Source of the DNA: Halobaculum sp. XH14
GTDB lineage: Archaea; Halobacteriota; Halobacteria; Halobacteriales; Haloferacaceae
Length of the DNA: 64,000 nt
NCBI RefSeq assembly: GCF_032116555.1
Contig: NZ_CP134949.1
Location: forward strand, 434,001-498,000
Direction: 5' to 3'
Every line of letters begins with the position of its first letter. The stretch's first letter is position 1. A program made the position numbers and the translations under genes. This document shows, piece by piece, positions 35,490-45,521 of the stretch. The notes below the pieces were generated by a model. That model worked only from the letters and a program-made list of their open reading frames with translations. It had not been told where the DNA came from and did not search any database.

Positions 35490-36719
35490 ATGAACGGAAC
35501 CAGGCGGAGCCTCCTTCGCGCGGCCGGTTCGATGGGAGTCCTCGGAAGCGTCGCCGGCGTGCCCGGCGTCGGCACCGTCGCCGCACGACAGGAGGGATAC
35601 GACGTCGTCCGCGTCCCGGCCGATCACGACACGATTCAGGCCGGGGTCGACGCGGCCGCGGCCGGCGATCTCGTCCTCATCTCGCCGGGCACCTACGCGG
35701 AGGAGGTGGACGTCACGACGCCGGACATCACGCTCAGAGGGGAGGACCGGAACGGGGTCCTGCTCGACGGCGGGTTCGAGCGAACCCACGCGGTCCACGT
35801 CCAGGCCGACGGGGTCGCGGTCGAGAACGTGACCGCCCGCAACTACGAGGTGAACGGCTTCTACTGGACGCAGGTGGAGGGGTTCCGCGGCAGCTTCCTC
35901 ACGGCCTCGAACAACGGCAACTACGGCATCTACGCCTACGGGTCGCGGGACGGTCGGTTCGAACACAGCTACGCGTCGGGCCACCCGGACGCGGGCTACT
36001 ACCTCGGGCGGAACCAGCCCTACGAGGCCGTCATCGACGACGTCGTCGCCGAGCACAACGCGATGGGCTACTCGGGGACGAGCACCGGCCCGGACCTCAC
36101 GATCCGGAACTCGCTCTGGCGGAACAACATGGCCGGCATCGTCCCGAACACGCTGAGCGACAGCGAGTCGCCCGAGCGCGCCTCCACCATCGTCGGCAAC
36201 GAGGTGACCGGCAACGACAACCGGGACGCCCCCGCGAAGTCGCTCACGTTCCAGACGTTCGGGATGGGCATCGTGCTCTGGGGCGGCTCCGAGAACGTCG
36301 TGGAGGACAACGACGTCACCGACCACGAGCACTTCGGCGTCGTCGCACAGCCGAACGTCGTCGAGCCGTCGGGCAACGTCGTCCGGAACAACCGCGTGAG
36401 CGGGTCGGGCGTCGCGGACCTCGCGCTCGGAGAGCCCGCGGGCGAGGGGAACGAGTTCGCGGGAAACGAGTTCGCCACGAGCCTGCCCGAGGGGATTCAG
36501 ACGGACGCGAGCGCCGGGAGCGCCGAGGTGACCGCGGTGTTCGACGAGCACGCGGAACTGGCTGACGAGGGCGAGTACCCGAACGGCGACTGGCGGGAGC
36601 AGCCGTTACCCGGCGATCAGCCGACGATGCCGGATCCGATGGCCGCGCCGCGTGTCGCCGATAAGACGACGTCCTGGGAGGCGGCGACGTCGCAGACTGA
36701 TGCCGTTCGGGATTCGTGA
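35490..36719 (+). CDS. Tat-exported right-handed parallel beta-helix protein
   Basis: 409 aa. A twin-arginine signal peptide is at the start (RRSLLRAAGSMGVLGSVAG, processing probably after VAA). The mature part opens with VPADHDTIQAGVDAAAAGDL and ISPGTYAEEVDV, the usual start of pectate-lyase-like/NosD-like beta-helices. A long run of Asn/Gly/Val turns follows (GVAVENVTARNYEVNGFYW, NNGNYGIYAYGSRDG, NVVEDNDVTDHEHFGVV). It is probably a secreted carbohydrate-binding or carbohydrate-cleaving protein. I see no clear catalytic set. It is the last core-genome gene before the CRISPR-Cas island. Confidence 0.82.
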   Translation: MNGTRRSLLRAAGSMGVLGSVAGVPGVGTVAARQEGYDVVRVPADHDTIQAGVDAAAAGDLVLISPGTYAEEVDVTTPDITLRGEDRNGVLLDGGFERTHAVHVQADGVAVENVTARNYEVNGFYWTQVEGFRGSFLTASNNGNYGIYAYGSRDGRFEHSYASGHPDAGYYLGRNQPYEAVIDDVVAEHNAMGYSGTSTGPDLTIRNSLWRNNMAGIVPNTLSDSESPERASTIVGNEVTGNDNRDAPAKSLTFQTFGMGIVLWGGSENVVEDNDVTDHEHFGVVAQPNVVEPSGNVVRNNRVSGSGVADLALGEPAGEGNEFAGNEFATSLPEGIQTDASAGSAEVTAVFDEHAELADEGEYPNGDWREQPLPGDQPTMPDPMAAPRVADKTTSWEAATSQTDAVRDS

Positions 36720-36825
36720 GCGGAGAGCGTCGCTAGTCGAACTTGCTGGTGTGAGAACGGAAGAGCCCAGGCTGGGATGTGTACATCATATTCCTGGCCT
36801 CACTTATCATATTGAAGACATCGGC

Positions 36826-37263
36826 GTGGGCAACACCAGAGCCAAAGTCGAATCCCTCCGCGAACGCATCCAGAACTCCAGCGACCTCAGCGACGACCAT
36901 CGGAGTGTTCTTCTTGAATTCCGCGACACCCTGTGTCTCCTGAAGCGGGAGTACACCGAGTATCGACACGAGAAAACTCCTGGGCCACTGTACCCGTGTG
37001 GCCGAAGTCGTCGGCGGTCTCGCGGACTCCCTCCACGACGAAAGACGCCGCGGAGAATTTCTCCCGATGGATCAACATCACCTACGAGAACGAGAGTACC
37101 AACCCGACTACCGGACGGCACTGCGTGTCTTCGGTAGCCGTGTTACCGAGGAAGAGGGAATTCCGGACAGTCTCGAATCGATTCCGTCGGGTACCTCGAA
37201 CAGCCACAACTCCGTTCGGAACCCCGCCGACAGCTCCGATGCGAAGACGACGTTATCCCGATG
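36826..37263 (+). pseudogene. Tyrosine recombinase (phage integrase) N-terminal remnant, several frameshifts
   Basis: The haloarchaeal integrase core-binding region can be followed across all three forward frames: TRAKVESLRERIQNSSDLSD and LLEFRDTLCLLKREYTEYRH (first frame), VAEVVGGLADSLHDE (another frame), DAAENFSRWINITYENESTN (third), then YRTALRVFGSRVTEEEGIP and SLESIPSGTSNSHN. At least three frameshifts are needed, and the catalytic R-H-R-Y domain is absent. It lies directly upstream of the cas operon and marks past mobility of this region. Confidence 0.75.
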
Positions 37264-37325
37264 ATCGAAACCAATTGAGCTGTTAGTAATTCCTCTCCCT
37301 CTCTCGTCTAATTCAACCCGACAGA

Positions 37326-37360
37326 AATGAATTTATAGAAACCTTAATGAATTCATAGAA
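37326..37360 (+). promoter_or_regulatory. Putative promoter of the cas operon with a 20-bp-spaced repeated motif
   Basis: AT-rich tract. AATGAATTTATAGAA (37326-37340) is repeated as AATGAATTCATAGAA (37346-37360), exactly 20 bp apart, so on one face of the helix. The first copy contains a TTTATA box. The cas6 GTG lies about 54 bp further on. The paired motif may be a regulator-binding site overlapping the promoter. Confidence 0.5.
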
Positions 37361-37413
37361 TAGTCAGTTGTTCGTCTCGTGACTCTTCCCAATCGAGGTG
37401 ATCCGCCCTGCGA

Positions 37414-38214
37414 GTGATCGCTCGTCTCCGAGCGAGGGCGGATACAGCCTACCAGAACGACTATCACCACAAGCTCCGTGGGCGTCTCTGGAGCGCCCTT
37501 GAGGGGACGGAGTACGAATCGGCACACGACACGAACGATCCGCCGGGATTCGCGTTCAGCAACCCGTTCCCGCCTCGGGACATGGCCGAGGGCGACGAGC
37601 GAACCCTCATCGTTTCGGCGCCCGAAGAGGGACTCCTCTCCGCGGTGACGACTGACCTCCAGGAGAACCCCGAACTGAACGTCGGGGAGATGCCGTTCAC
37701 GGTCGAGGACCTCTCGGCGATCTCGCCGGACGTCGGCGAACCGGGGAGCGGCGGCACGATCGAGACGGGGACCGGACTCCTGGTCCGCATCCCGCCGTGG
37801 CGCTGTGAGGACTACGGGATCGACAACTCCGGCGAGGAGGCGTTGTACTGGCGGCCGGAACACACCGTCGAACCGTTGCGCGAACAGCTGACGTCGAACC
37901 TCGACAAGAAGCACGGCCTGTTCGGCCCAGACTACCTCCCCGGGCCGAGCGAGACCGACGGCGACCTCTTCGAGGGGTTCGAACTGCTGAAGACGTTCGC
38001 CGTCCCGCTGCAGGTGACGACCGACCAAACTCTGACGTACGTCCTCTCAAAGTGGCGGTTCGGGTATACCGTCAGAGACGACGACCACCGTCGCCATCTG
38101 AACCTCGCGCTGGACTGCGGACTCGGGGAGCGTAACGCGCTGGGGCTGGGGTTCTGTAATCTCGTCGAGAAGCGCGACCCGTACGGCGAACCGGCGCCGG
38201 AGGTCCACGGATGA
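37414..38214 (+). CDS. cas6: Cas6, CRISPR pre-crRNA endoribonuclease (type I-B)
   Basis: 266 aa. An in-frame stop at 37399 leaves GTG 37414 as the first good start. The N-terminal RAMP strand IARLRARADTAYQ is followed by YHHKLRGRLWSAL and His38, at the place of the catalytic His41 of Haloferax Cas6. The C-terminal glycine-rich loop GLGERNALGLGFCNL is the family signature. It cuts the array transcript within repeats and stays on the 3' handle. It is first gene of the operon, and its TGA overlaps the cas8b ATG (ATGA). Confidence 0.93.
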   Translation: MIARLRARADTAYQNDYHHKLRGRLWSALEGTEYESAHDTNDPPGFAFSNPFPPRDMAEGDERTLIVSAPEEGLLSAVTTDLQENPELNVGEMPFTVEDLSAISPDVGEPGSGGTIETGTGLLVRIPPWRCEDYGIDNSGEEALYWRPEHTVEPLREQLTSNLDKKHGLFGPDYLPGPSETDGDLFEGFELLKTFAVPLQVTTDQTLTYVLSKWRFGYTVRDDDHRRHLNLALDCGLGERNALGLGFCNLVEKRDPYGEPAPEVHG

Positions 38215-40364
38215 GCCTGCTCCCCGAGCCGCGTGAATTCAGGGAGGAGTACGAGGACGACGAGAAGCTGGCCGCGGAGCTTCCGAACCGGCCGATCACC
38301 TCGCTCCGTGACCTTCAGTACGTGTACGGGCGGCTCTACACGCTTGCGACCGCAGGCGGCGGCGAGTACGCGGCGTATCTCACCCCGGAGCAGTCGACCG
38401 ACCTGTTCGACGAGCCGGAGAGCCTGCTCTCCCTTCGGGTCGATCTGAGCGGCGAGGAACCCACGCTCGATTCCGATCAGCCCGTCGCCGTCGAACGATA
38501 CGGCAAGGAGAAAGTCGAGGCAGTCGCTCACGCGTGGTTCAACGCCGCCGCGGGGTTCGATCACAGCGTCACCCACCGAACGGGCAAGAACAAGGAGCCG
38601 GAGAAGGTTTCGGAGTACCTCCACGAGCGACTCACCGCGTGGGCGGCCGACGAGGTGATCCGGGACGCCGCGTTGGACCACGAGGACGGCTGGATCGTCG
38701 AAGCCCTGGCGGCCCTCGGCGAGCAGGAGGGGCTCCGTGACCGTATCGAGGCTGGCGTCGGCGAGCAGCTCGACGGCAAGACCACCGCGCTCACGACCGT
38801 GGCGGTCAAGCTCGAGCCGGACGGCGAGTACCGCTTGCCGGGCGAGGCCAGCCCGGTGTTCAACGAGGCGATGCGGGCGCGCAAGCGATCGAAGCTGGTT
38901 TCGAAGGGCGAGGCCACGAACTCCGTCGGCGAAGCGACCGACCTCGTGACCGGCCAGCGAGGGCCGACGGTGGGGACCGCGGAGGACCCGCTGAACTACT
39001 TCCTCGGCAAGCAGCTCGAGAAGTTCCCGGGCTTCGATCCGGACGAGGCGTGGCGAACCCATCCAGTCTCCGAGGACGTCGCGGTGACGCTGATGAACGC
39101 GAGCACGTTCGTCGACGCCTGTGACTACTACACGATGGGGGCGAACGTCTACTACCTCCCGTACTTCTTCGGTCGACTCGGGCCGGATGACGCGAGGGAC
39201 CTCTACCAGTTGTTGTACGACCTCGTTCACGAAGACGACATGACGCCGGTCGAAAGCGCGTACCGGAGCTACCGGAACGCGCCACGACTCCGAGAGATCG
39301 GCGAGCGGTTCCGGTTCTACGTCGCCGCGGTGATGGAACACCAGACCAAGCGCTTCGACGTGTTCGGCGACAGCATGGACGGGACACTGTTCTCGCCGGT
39401 CGAGCTCGCCCGGGCACACGAACGGGTCCTTCGGTCGTGGCTGTACGACGCGGAGGGCGGGGCCGATCTGCCCGACCCGCGACTACGAGCCGCGTTCCCG
39501 ACACCGGACAACTGGGACGTCTTCGTCCCCGACGAGAACGCGCTGCTGGGAACGCTCGCCACGGGGTGGTACTTCGAGCAGACGTTCGACGCGGCCGACG
39601 ACGACGACGCCAGCGCCGACGACTACCGGATCCGGGCGCTCGTCGCCGTCCTCTCCGGGGAGCCGCTCGACGCCGAGACGGTGCTCGCCGAGTACGTCGA
39701 CCGGCTCCTGAACGACGAGAGCGAGGGGTTCCCGGGCTTTCGAGTCGCCGCACAGTACGCACAACTCTGTGCGCTCGCCACTGAAGGCTTGCTGACCGGA
39801 CGCGACGCGTACACGGCAGTCGCAGAACCGCCCCAGTTGACCGACGAGCAGTCGACCACTATGCAACAGGACACACCAGCCCGAGCCGACGGCGGGAACG
39901 TCGCGGCGGCACGGGAGACGAAACTCGAACAGTTCCTCGAACGGACTCCGGCCCTCTCCGAGGACCAACCGGAGCGCCGTGGCAGTTTCCTCCTCGGCGC
40001 GCTGGTTGGCCAGGTGACCGGCTACCAGCAGGTGAGTGAGGGTCGCTCGACCACGCTCATCGACCAGTACCCGATCAAGGCCGTCACCGAGTCGAAGCTG
40101 AAACGGCTCGCCAGCGACGTCCTGGACAAGAACGTCGTCTACTCGCGGGAGAACAACATGGCCGGGACGATGTACCGCGAGGTCGTCGACCGGCTGGTGA
40201 CGACCCTCCCGCGCATCGACATCGACGGCGACTGGACGCTCGACACGACCGACCTCCGGTTCTACTACTCGCTCGGGGTCGCCTACGGGATGAACAACTG
40301 GGCGAGCAGCGACGACGACGAACAGGCCGACGACCGATCCGCAGCCGAGGAGGAAGACGCATGA
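38211..40364 (+). CDS. cas8b: Cas8b (Csh1), large subunit of the type I-B Cascade
   Basis: 717 aa. Haloarchaeal Cas8b/Csh1 by length, position between cas6 and cas7, and segments such as LPNRPITSLRDLQYVYGRLY, MNASTFVDACDYYTMGANVY and LRFYYSLGVAYGMNNWASSD near the C-terminus. It recognises the PAM and completes the Cascade surveillance complex. It overlaps both neighbours by four bases (ATGA), which implies translational coupling. Confidence 0.92.
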   Translation: MSLLPEPREFREEYEDDEKLAAELPNRPITSLRDLQYVYGRLYTLATAGGGEYAAYLTPEQSTDLFDEPESLLSLRVDLSGEEPTLDSDQPVAVERYGKEKVEAVAHAWFNAAAGFDHSVTHRTGKNKEPEKVSEYLHERLTAWAADEVIRDAALDHEDGWIVEALAALGEQEGLRDRIEAGVGEQLDGKTTALTTVAVKLEPDGEYRLPGEASPVFNEAMRARKRSKLVSKGEATNSVGEATDLVTGQRGPTVGTAEDPLNYFLGKQLEKFPGFDPDEAWRTHPVSEDVAVTLMNASTFVDACDYYTMGANVYYLPYFFGRLGPDDARDLYQLLYDLVHEDDMTPVESAYRSYRNAPRLREIGERFRFYVAAVMEHQTKRFDVFGDSMDGTLFSPVELARAHERVLRSWLYDAEGGADLPDPRLRAAFPTPDNWDVFVPDENALLGTLATGWYFEQTFDAADDDDASADDYRIRALVAVLSGEPLDAETVLAEYVDRLLNDESEGFPGFRVAAQYAQLCALATEGLLTGRDAYTAVAEPPQLTDEQSTTMQQDTPARADGGNVAAARETKLEQFLERTPALSEDQPERRGSFLLGALVGQVTGYQQVSEGRSTTLIDQYPIKAVTESKLKRLASDVLDKNVVYSRENNMAGTMYREVVDRLVTTLPRIDIDGDWTLDTTDLRFYYSLGVAYGMNNWASSDDDEQADDRSAAEEEDA

Positions 40365-41479
40365 GCGACACATACGCCGACGACAGCTACGAGCCAGTGA
40401 CGAATCGCTCCGAGATCGTGTTCTGCTATGACGCCGTCGACGCCAATCCCAACGGCAATCCGCTGAGCGGGGCGAACCGCCCGCGCATCGACCCCGAGAC
40501 CCAGCGGGCGGTCGTGACGGACGTGCGACTGAAGCGCTACCTCCGCGATCAGCTCGACGACGACGGCCACGGCGTCTACGTCCGGAACGTGAAAAACGAC
40601 CAGGGAAAGCAGTCTTCCCGCGAGCAGTTGCTCGCCGACCGGATGCGTGACCTCGACCCCGACGACTGGGACCTGGGAACCCTCGACGACGAGGAGGAAG
40701 CCGAACTCCGCGAGGAGGTGTTCGGGGCGTTCCTCGACGCCAGCGCGGACGTGCGCTACTTCGGCGCGACGATGAGCGTCGACATGAAGGGAAGCTACGA
40801 GGGGTTCGAGGACTACCTCCCGGACCACTTCACCGGTCCCGTCCAGTTCTCGCCCGCGAAGACGCTCCACCCCGTCACCGAGAACGAGGAGTACAACAGC
40901 CTCACTAGCGTCATCGCGACGGGCGAGGGCAAGGAACAGGGCGGGTTCGACCTCGACGACCACCGCATCCAGTACGGCTTCATCGCGTTTCACGGCCTGG
41001 TCGACGAGCACGGCGCCGCCGACACGAAGCTCTCGACGGCGGACGTGGAGCGACTCGACACGCTGCCGTGGCGCGCCATCAAGAACCAGACCATCAGCCG
41101 GAGCAAGGTCGGGCAGGAACCTCGGCTCTACCTCCGGGTCGAGTACGAGGACGAGAGCTTCCACCTCGGCGGGCTCACCCGCGACCTCGACATCGACGAG
41201 GAGCGGTCGGTGCCGGCCGACGAACTCAGGAACGTCCGGGAGTTCACCCTCGACGCGACCGACCTCGTCTCCCGGCTCGGCCGCCACGCCGACCGTATCG
41301 CCCGCGTCCGTGTCGTCGCGAGCGACGTGCTCGACGTGACCGTCGGTGATGAGGTGTCCACCGCAGGCGACGATATCGGCAAGCACGGCTTCTACGACGC
41401 CCTCCGGGAGGCGGTCGGCGACGACACGGTCGAAGTCGTTGACGTCTACGACGAGGCCGCCGAAACGATGCCCGAGTGA
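40361..41479 (+). CDS. cas7: Cas7 (Csh2), Cascade backbone subunit
   Basis: 372 aa. Typical Csh2 N-terminus SEIVFCYDAVDANPNGNPLS with NRPRIDPETQRAVVTDVRLK, then YFGATMSVDMKGSY, FTGPVQFSPAKTLHPV and LPWRAIKNQT. Several Cas7 copies coat the crRNA spacer. It starts inside the cas8b stop (ATGA), and its stop overlaps the cas5 start. Confidence 0.94.
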   Translation: MSDTYADDSYEPVTNRSEIVFCYDAVDANPNGNPLSGANRPRIDPETQRAVVTDVRLKRYLRDQLDDDGHGVYVRNVKNDQGKQSSREQLLADRMRDLDPDDWDLGTLDDEEEAELREEVFGAFLDASADVRYFGATMSVDMKGSYEGFEDYLPDHFTGPVQFSPAKTLHPVTENEEYNSLTSVIATGEGKEQGGFDLDDHRIQYGFIAFHGLVDEHGAADTKLSTADVERLDTLPWRAIKNQTISRSKVGQEPRLYLRVEYEDESFHLGGLTRDLDIDEERSVPADELRNVREFTLDATDLVSRLGRHADRIARVRVVASDVLDVTVGDEVSTAGDDIGKHGFYDALREAVGDDTVEVVDVYDEAAETMPE

Positions 41480-42273
41480 TGTCCCGAGCGTCACTCGATG
41501 ACGGGACTGACGACGCCGGCGCCGCGCTGCCGGAGACGTGCCTCTCCTTCGAACTGCGCGGAGAGTGGGGCCACTTCCGACGCGTCGAGGGCAATATCGT
41601 TAAACAGACATACCGGATCATCCCCCGGACGACCGTCGCCGGGCTGGTCGCCGCGATGCTCGGGCTGGAGCGGGACAGCTACTACGAGGCGTTCGGTCCC
41701 TCGGCCTCGGCCGTCGCTGTGGAGCCTATCGAGGAGCTCCGGGCGATGAACGTGCCCCAGAACACGCTCTCGACGGCCAAAGAGCACATGACGACGATGC
41801 CCAGCCGGGGGCACGCGCGCATCTCGATGCCCGACCCAACGGAGTTGCGTCAACAGCACAACTACGAACTGTTGGTCGATCCCGCCTACCGGATAGACCT
41901 TCGACTCGCGGACGACCACCTGCGGGAGCGGCTTCGAGCCCGTCTCGAGGACGGCACGTCGTACTACTCGCCGAGCCTCGGACTCTCCGAGCATCTCGCC
42001 GAAGTGACGTACCTCGGCGAGTTCGACGTGACGCCGAAAGCGCGGGAGACCACCCGAGTCGACTCGGCCGTCGTGGAAGCGGTCGACAGCGTCGAACTGG
42101 AGCCCGACACGGAGGTGAATGTCGAGCGGTCGCCGGCGTTCATGACCGCCGACGAAGGGGGTCGTACGACGAGAGCGTTCCAGTCGCTCGCCTACGCAAC
42201 CGGAGCGGAGCCGCTGCGGGTACACGACATCGAGACCCGGGAGGTCGATGGGCGCCGGGTGATGTTCTCGTGA
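41479..42273 (+). CDS. cas5: Cas5 (type I-B), crRNA 5'-handle-binding Cascade subunit
   Basis: 264 aa from ATG 41479 (a GTG one codon earlier, 41476, is also in frame). RAMP signature: CLSFELRGEWGHFRRVEGN, TYRIIPRTTVAGLVAAMLGL, ELRAMNVPQNTLSTAKEHM and YSPSLGLSEHLAEVTYLGEF. It binds the 5' handle of the crRNA. The start overlaps the cas7 stop by one base. Confidence 0.93.
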   Translation: MSRASLDDGTDDAGAALPETCLSFELRGEWGHFRRVEGNIVKQTYRIIPRTTVAGLVAAMLGLERDSYYEAFGPSASAVAVEPIEELRAMNVPQNTLSTAKEHMTTMPSRGHARISMPDPTELRQQHNYELLVDPAYRIDLRLADDHLRERLRARLEDGTSYYSPSLGLSEHLAEVTYLGEFDVTPKARETTRVDSAVVEAVDSVELEPDTEVNVERSPAFMTADEGGRTTRAFQSLAYATGAEPLRVHDIETREVDGRRVMFS

Positions 42274-42292
42274 ACTGGCGAGGACTGTCGCC

Positions 42293-44974
42293 GTGACGGA
42301 GTTCACGGAGCGGCCGTCACACCGCGGGCCGGACGGGGAGCCGATACCGCTTGACAGGCATCTCTCGGACGTTCGGGAACGGGTTGGCTGGCTCGTGCCG
42401 GCGGACGCCGAGACGCCGGCGGGGAACTCGCTGCGGGAGCTCGCGGAGACGGTCGCGGTGGTTCACGACTTCGGGAAGCTCACGAGCTGGTTCCAGCAAC
42501 ACCTGAACGACGGTGATCCCGGGGGACCGAAACACCACGCACCCATCGGGAGCCTGCTCGCATCCTACGCGCTCACGGAGCGTGGCTTCGACGGGGCGGA
42601 AGCGCTTGTGGGCTTCCTTGCGGTCGCACGACACCACGGCAGGCTCCCCGATGCCGCCGACTACGTCCATCGAGCGGCGATCGAACAGTCGAGCCGGCCG
42701 CAGACCCTCTTCCGGGCGGACGCCCTGCAACAGGCCGACAACATCGACGAGACCGTTCCGGAGCTCGCGGCAACAGTCGTCGACTGTGCGACCGCGGGCG
42801 GTGGCGGGTGGGAGGCGTTTCGGGAGCGGCTTGCCCGCGCCGAGTCGACGCAGGAGTTCCTATGGCTCGCTAATCCGGCGTGTAGCGGTCGGCGGTATAG
42901 TCCGGCCCCGGAGAAGCTCCCCGAGGGGTTCTACGAGGCGCTGCTGAACGTCTGGAGCGCGCTCGTGTTCGCGGACAAGGCGAGCGCCGCGAGCCTCTCC
43001 ACGGGCGTCGAGATCGGCCGGGACGCCTACCAGTCGTCGCCGCCCCAGCGGCAGGCGATCGACAATCACGTCGCAGAGATCCGGGAGGGGAACGCCGAAC
43101 TCGACCTCGATTCGCGAACCGAGCGGATGAACGAACGACGTGAGGCCGCCCGGCAGACGATCCACGCCCGCGCGGAAGCGTTCGCCGCCGCCGATCGACG
43201 TGTGGCGACGCTGACGCTGCCGACCGGGATGGGAAAGACCCTCTCCGGACTGGACGCCGCGCTGACCCTCCTGAGCGAGCGGTCGGAGGACACGTCGAAC
43301 CCGTCCGAGGGGCGACTCGTCTACGCGCTGCCGTACACGTCGATCATCGACCAGGTGGCAGACGAGAGCCGCAACCTGTTCGATCCCGGCGAGCGAGCCG
43401 ACCGCGTCACCGTCGACCACCATCTCGCCGACACGCTTGTCTCGCCGCCCGATTCCGCCGAGGAAGTGGCTGACGACGCCGTCGAGAACGTCGCCGCCCT
43501 GTTGGGCGAGAGCTGGCGTTCCGGAATGGTCGTCACCACGTTCGTCCAACTGTTCGAGAGCCTCGCCGGCCCGACCAACAGCCGCTCGATGAAGCTCCCA
43601 TCGTTGCACGGGAGCGTGATAGTGCTCGACGAACCGCAGGCGCTTCCCCTGGAGTGGTGGCCGCTCGTGGATCGCCTGGTCGAGCTGTTGACCGAGGAGT
43701 ACGGCGCCTCGGTCATCGCTATGACGGCGACACAGCCGAAGCTCCTCTCGACGGACGGTCGCGAGCCGTTCTCGCTCGTTCCGGACCCCGACCCGTACTA
43801 CGCCGAGCTGGACCGGCTCGACTTCGAGCTGCACCCCTCGGCGGTGGCGATGCTCCCCGGTCGAACGGACGGCCCCGCCGTCGATGCGGGCAACAGCGAA
43901 AGCGTGGTGCTCCCGTACGACCGGGCCAGCGAGCTGCTCGTCGATCGGGTCGACGACGGCTCCTCGGTGCTGACGATCTGCAACACCATCGACAGCGCAC
44001 GCGAGCTCACGACGGCCGTCGCCGACCAAGCGTCCGTGCTGAACGTCAACGAGGTGTATGCCGACCTGCTCGCCGATGGAGGACAGGCGACCGAGTCGCT
44101 CCGCCCGGAGCGAACGATCGCCGAGATCGATCGGCGACGACGAGCGGGCGAGCCGCTGCTGATCCACCTCACGACGCGCCACAGACCGTGTGACCGCCGA
44201 CACCTCATCGACGTCGCGACCGACCTCGCCGCGGCGGACGAGCCGGTGCTGTTCGTCTCGACACAGCTCGTCGAGGCGGGCGTCGACGTGAGCTTCGACG
44301 AGGTGGTACGGGACTTCGCCCCCATGGACAGCCTGGTACAGGCAGCTGGCCGGTGCAACCGCTCCTACGACCGAGCCCGTGGCCGAGTCACCGTCTGGCA
44401 ACTCGCGCCCCCGTCTGACCGGGAAACTACACCTGCGAGTGCGGTGTACGGCCGCGGCGAGAGCCTCACGAAGCTGACCGGCCAGGCTCTCGAGACGGTG
44501 TACGACGGAGAGCCGATGTCCGAGCCCGCCGTGACGCGGGACGCCGTCGAGCGCTACTTCGAGCTCCTCGATGCACGAGACGTCGGTACCGACGAGTACG
44601 TCGACTACCTCGAGCGCGCCGAGGCCGAGACGCTCGGGAGGCTCTCGCTCATCGACGAGCGGCCGGCCGTCGACCTCCTCGTCGCACGGACAGCCGGCGA
44701 ACGGGAGACGATCGAAGAGATACGGGCGGCGTACAACGAGTTCCGGTGGGACGAACTCGACCGGCTCGTCGAGCGGACCGCCGAATGGCAGGTCTCGATC
44801 CCGGTCTACCCCGGTGACGACGAGACGCTCGAAGCGCTCGCCGCATGCGAGCCGCTGTTTCCGGACGCCGACCGTCTCGTTCTGGACGGTCGGCCGGGCA
44901 GGAGCGACGGCTACTTCGACGCGACCGACGGCGCCGTCGTCCCCGACACAAGCGTGGAGGCCCGGTTGCTGTGA
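42293..44974 (+). CDS. cas3: Cas3, HD nuclease-helicase
   Basis: 893 aa from GTG 42293, 19 bp after cas5. The N-terminal HD domain has VVHDFGKLTSWFQQHL (His58-Asp59) and KHHAPIGSLLASYAL. The SF2 helicase has Walker A TLPTGMGKTLSG (Lys315), DEPQ (446-449), IAMTATQPKLLS, FVSTQLVEAGVDVSFD and QAAGRCNRSYDRA. It unwinds and degrades target DNA after Cascade recruits it. Both the HD and ATPase motifs look intact, so interference should be functional. Confidence 0.95.
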   Translation: MTEFTERPSHRGPDGEPIPLDRHLSDVRERVGWLVPADAETPAGNSLRELAETVAVVHDFGKLTSWFQQHLNDGDPGGPKHHAPIGSLLASYALTERGFDGAEALVGFLAVARHHGRLPDAADYVHRAAIEQSSRPQTLFRADALQQADNIDETVPELAATVVDCATAGGGGWEAFRERLARAESTQEFLWLANPACSGRRYSPAPEKLPEGFYEALLNVWSALVFADKASAASLSTGVEIGRDAYQSSPPQRQAIDNHVAEIREGNAELDLDSRTERMNERREAARQTIHARAEAFAAADRRVATLTLPTGMGKTLSGLDAALTLLSERSEDTSNPSEGRLVYALPYTSIIDQVADESRNLFDPGERADRVTVDHHLADTLVSPPDSAEEVADDAVENVAALLGESWRSGMVVTTFVQLFESLAGPTNSRSMKLPSLHGSVIVLDEPQALPLEWWPLVDRLVELLTEEYGASVIAMTATQPKLLSTDGREPFSLVPDPDPYYAELDRLDFELHPSAVAMLPGRTDGPAVDAGNSESVVLPYDRASELLVDRVDDGSSVLTICNTIDSARELTTAVADQASVLNVNEVYADLLADGGQATESLRPERTIAEIDRRRRAGEPLLIHLTTRHRPCDRRHLIDVATDLAAADEPVLFVSTQLVEAGVDVSFDEVVRDFAPMDSLVQAAGRCNRSYDRARGRVTVWQLAPPSDRETTPASAVYGRGESLTKLTGQALETVYDGEPMSEPAVTRDAVERYFELLDARDVGTDEYVDYLERAEAETLGRLSLIDERPAVDLLVARTAGERETIEEIRAAYNEFRWDELDRLVERTAEWQVSIPVYPGDDETLEALAACEPLFPDADRLVLDGRPGRSDGYFDATDGAVVPDTSVEARLL

Positions 44975-45519
44975 GCGACAGCCCCGTCTCTCGGTTGCTG
45001 GCGACGGCCCGCGGGGACGCCGTCGACGACCCGTTCCGCGTCACGGGCGTGATGATGCAGTACTACTACGTCTGTGAACGGGAGCTCTGGTTCGAGAGCC
45101 GGAACGTCGAGATCGACCGGGAGAACCCGAGCGTCGCCCGCGGGACGCGCGTCGACGACTCCTCATACGGCGAGCGCACACGGGAGAACCTCCGACTCGG
45201 GATGATTTCTCTCGACCTGCTTGAGGACGACCGGGTGATCGAGGTGAAACCCTCTTCGACGCTCACGGAGCCGGCCCGAATGCAGCTCTCGTACTACCTC
45301 TGGTATCTCGATCGGGTGCTGGGAGTACGACGAGAGGGGGTGTTGGCGCATCCGACCGAGCGGAGACGGGAGGAGGTACGCCTGACTCCCGAGCGGCGCG
45401 AGAAAGTCGAGTCGGCGATCCGCGGGATCCACGGTATCGTCACCGCCGACTCGCCCCCGGAAGCAACTGAGAAACCATACTGTGAGTCGTGTGCGTACCG
45501 CGACTTCTGCTGGGTCTAA
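44971..45519 (+). CDS. cas4: Cas4, RecB-like Fe-S exonuclease of the adaptation module
   Basis: 182 aa from GTG 44971, overlapping the cas3 stop (GTGA). Four iron-sulfur cysteines are present: Cys35 (YYVCERELWF) and Cys171, Cys174, Cys180 (YCESCAYRDFCWV at the C-terminus). The nuclease core has RVIEVKPSSTL (Glu91, Lys93). It trims prespacers and helps choose PAM and orientation. It ends 2 bp before cas1. Confidence 0.94.
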   Translation: MSDSPVSRLLATARGDAVDDPFRVTGVMMQYYYVCERELWFESRNVEIDRENPSVARGTRVDDSSYGERTRENLRLGMISLDLLEDDRVIEVKPSSTLTEPARMQLSYYLWYLDRVLGVRREGVLAHPTERRREEVRLTPERREKVESAIRGIHGIVTADSPPEATEKPYCESCAYRDFCWV

Positions 45520-45521
45520 CC

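Noticed and set aside
36733-36969. 78-codon minus-strand open frame before the cas operon
   Set aside because: It is antisense to the integrase remnant, whose family pattern is clear on the plus strand across frames.
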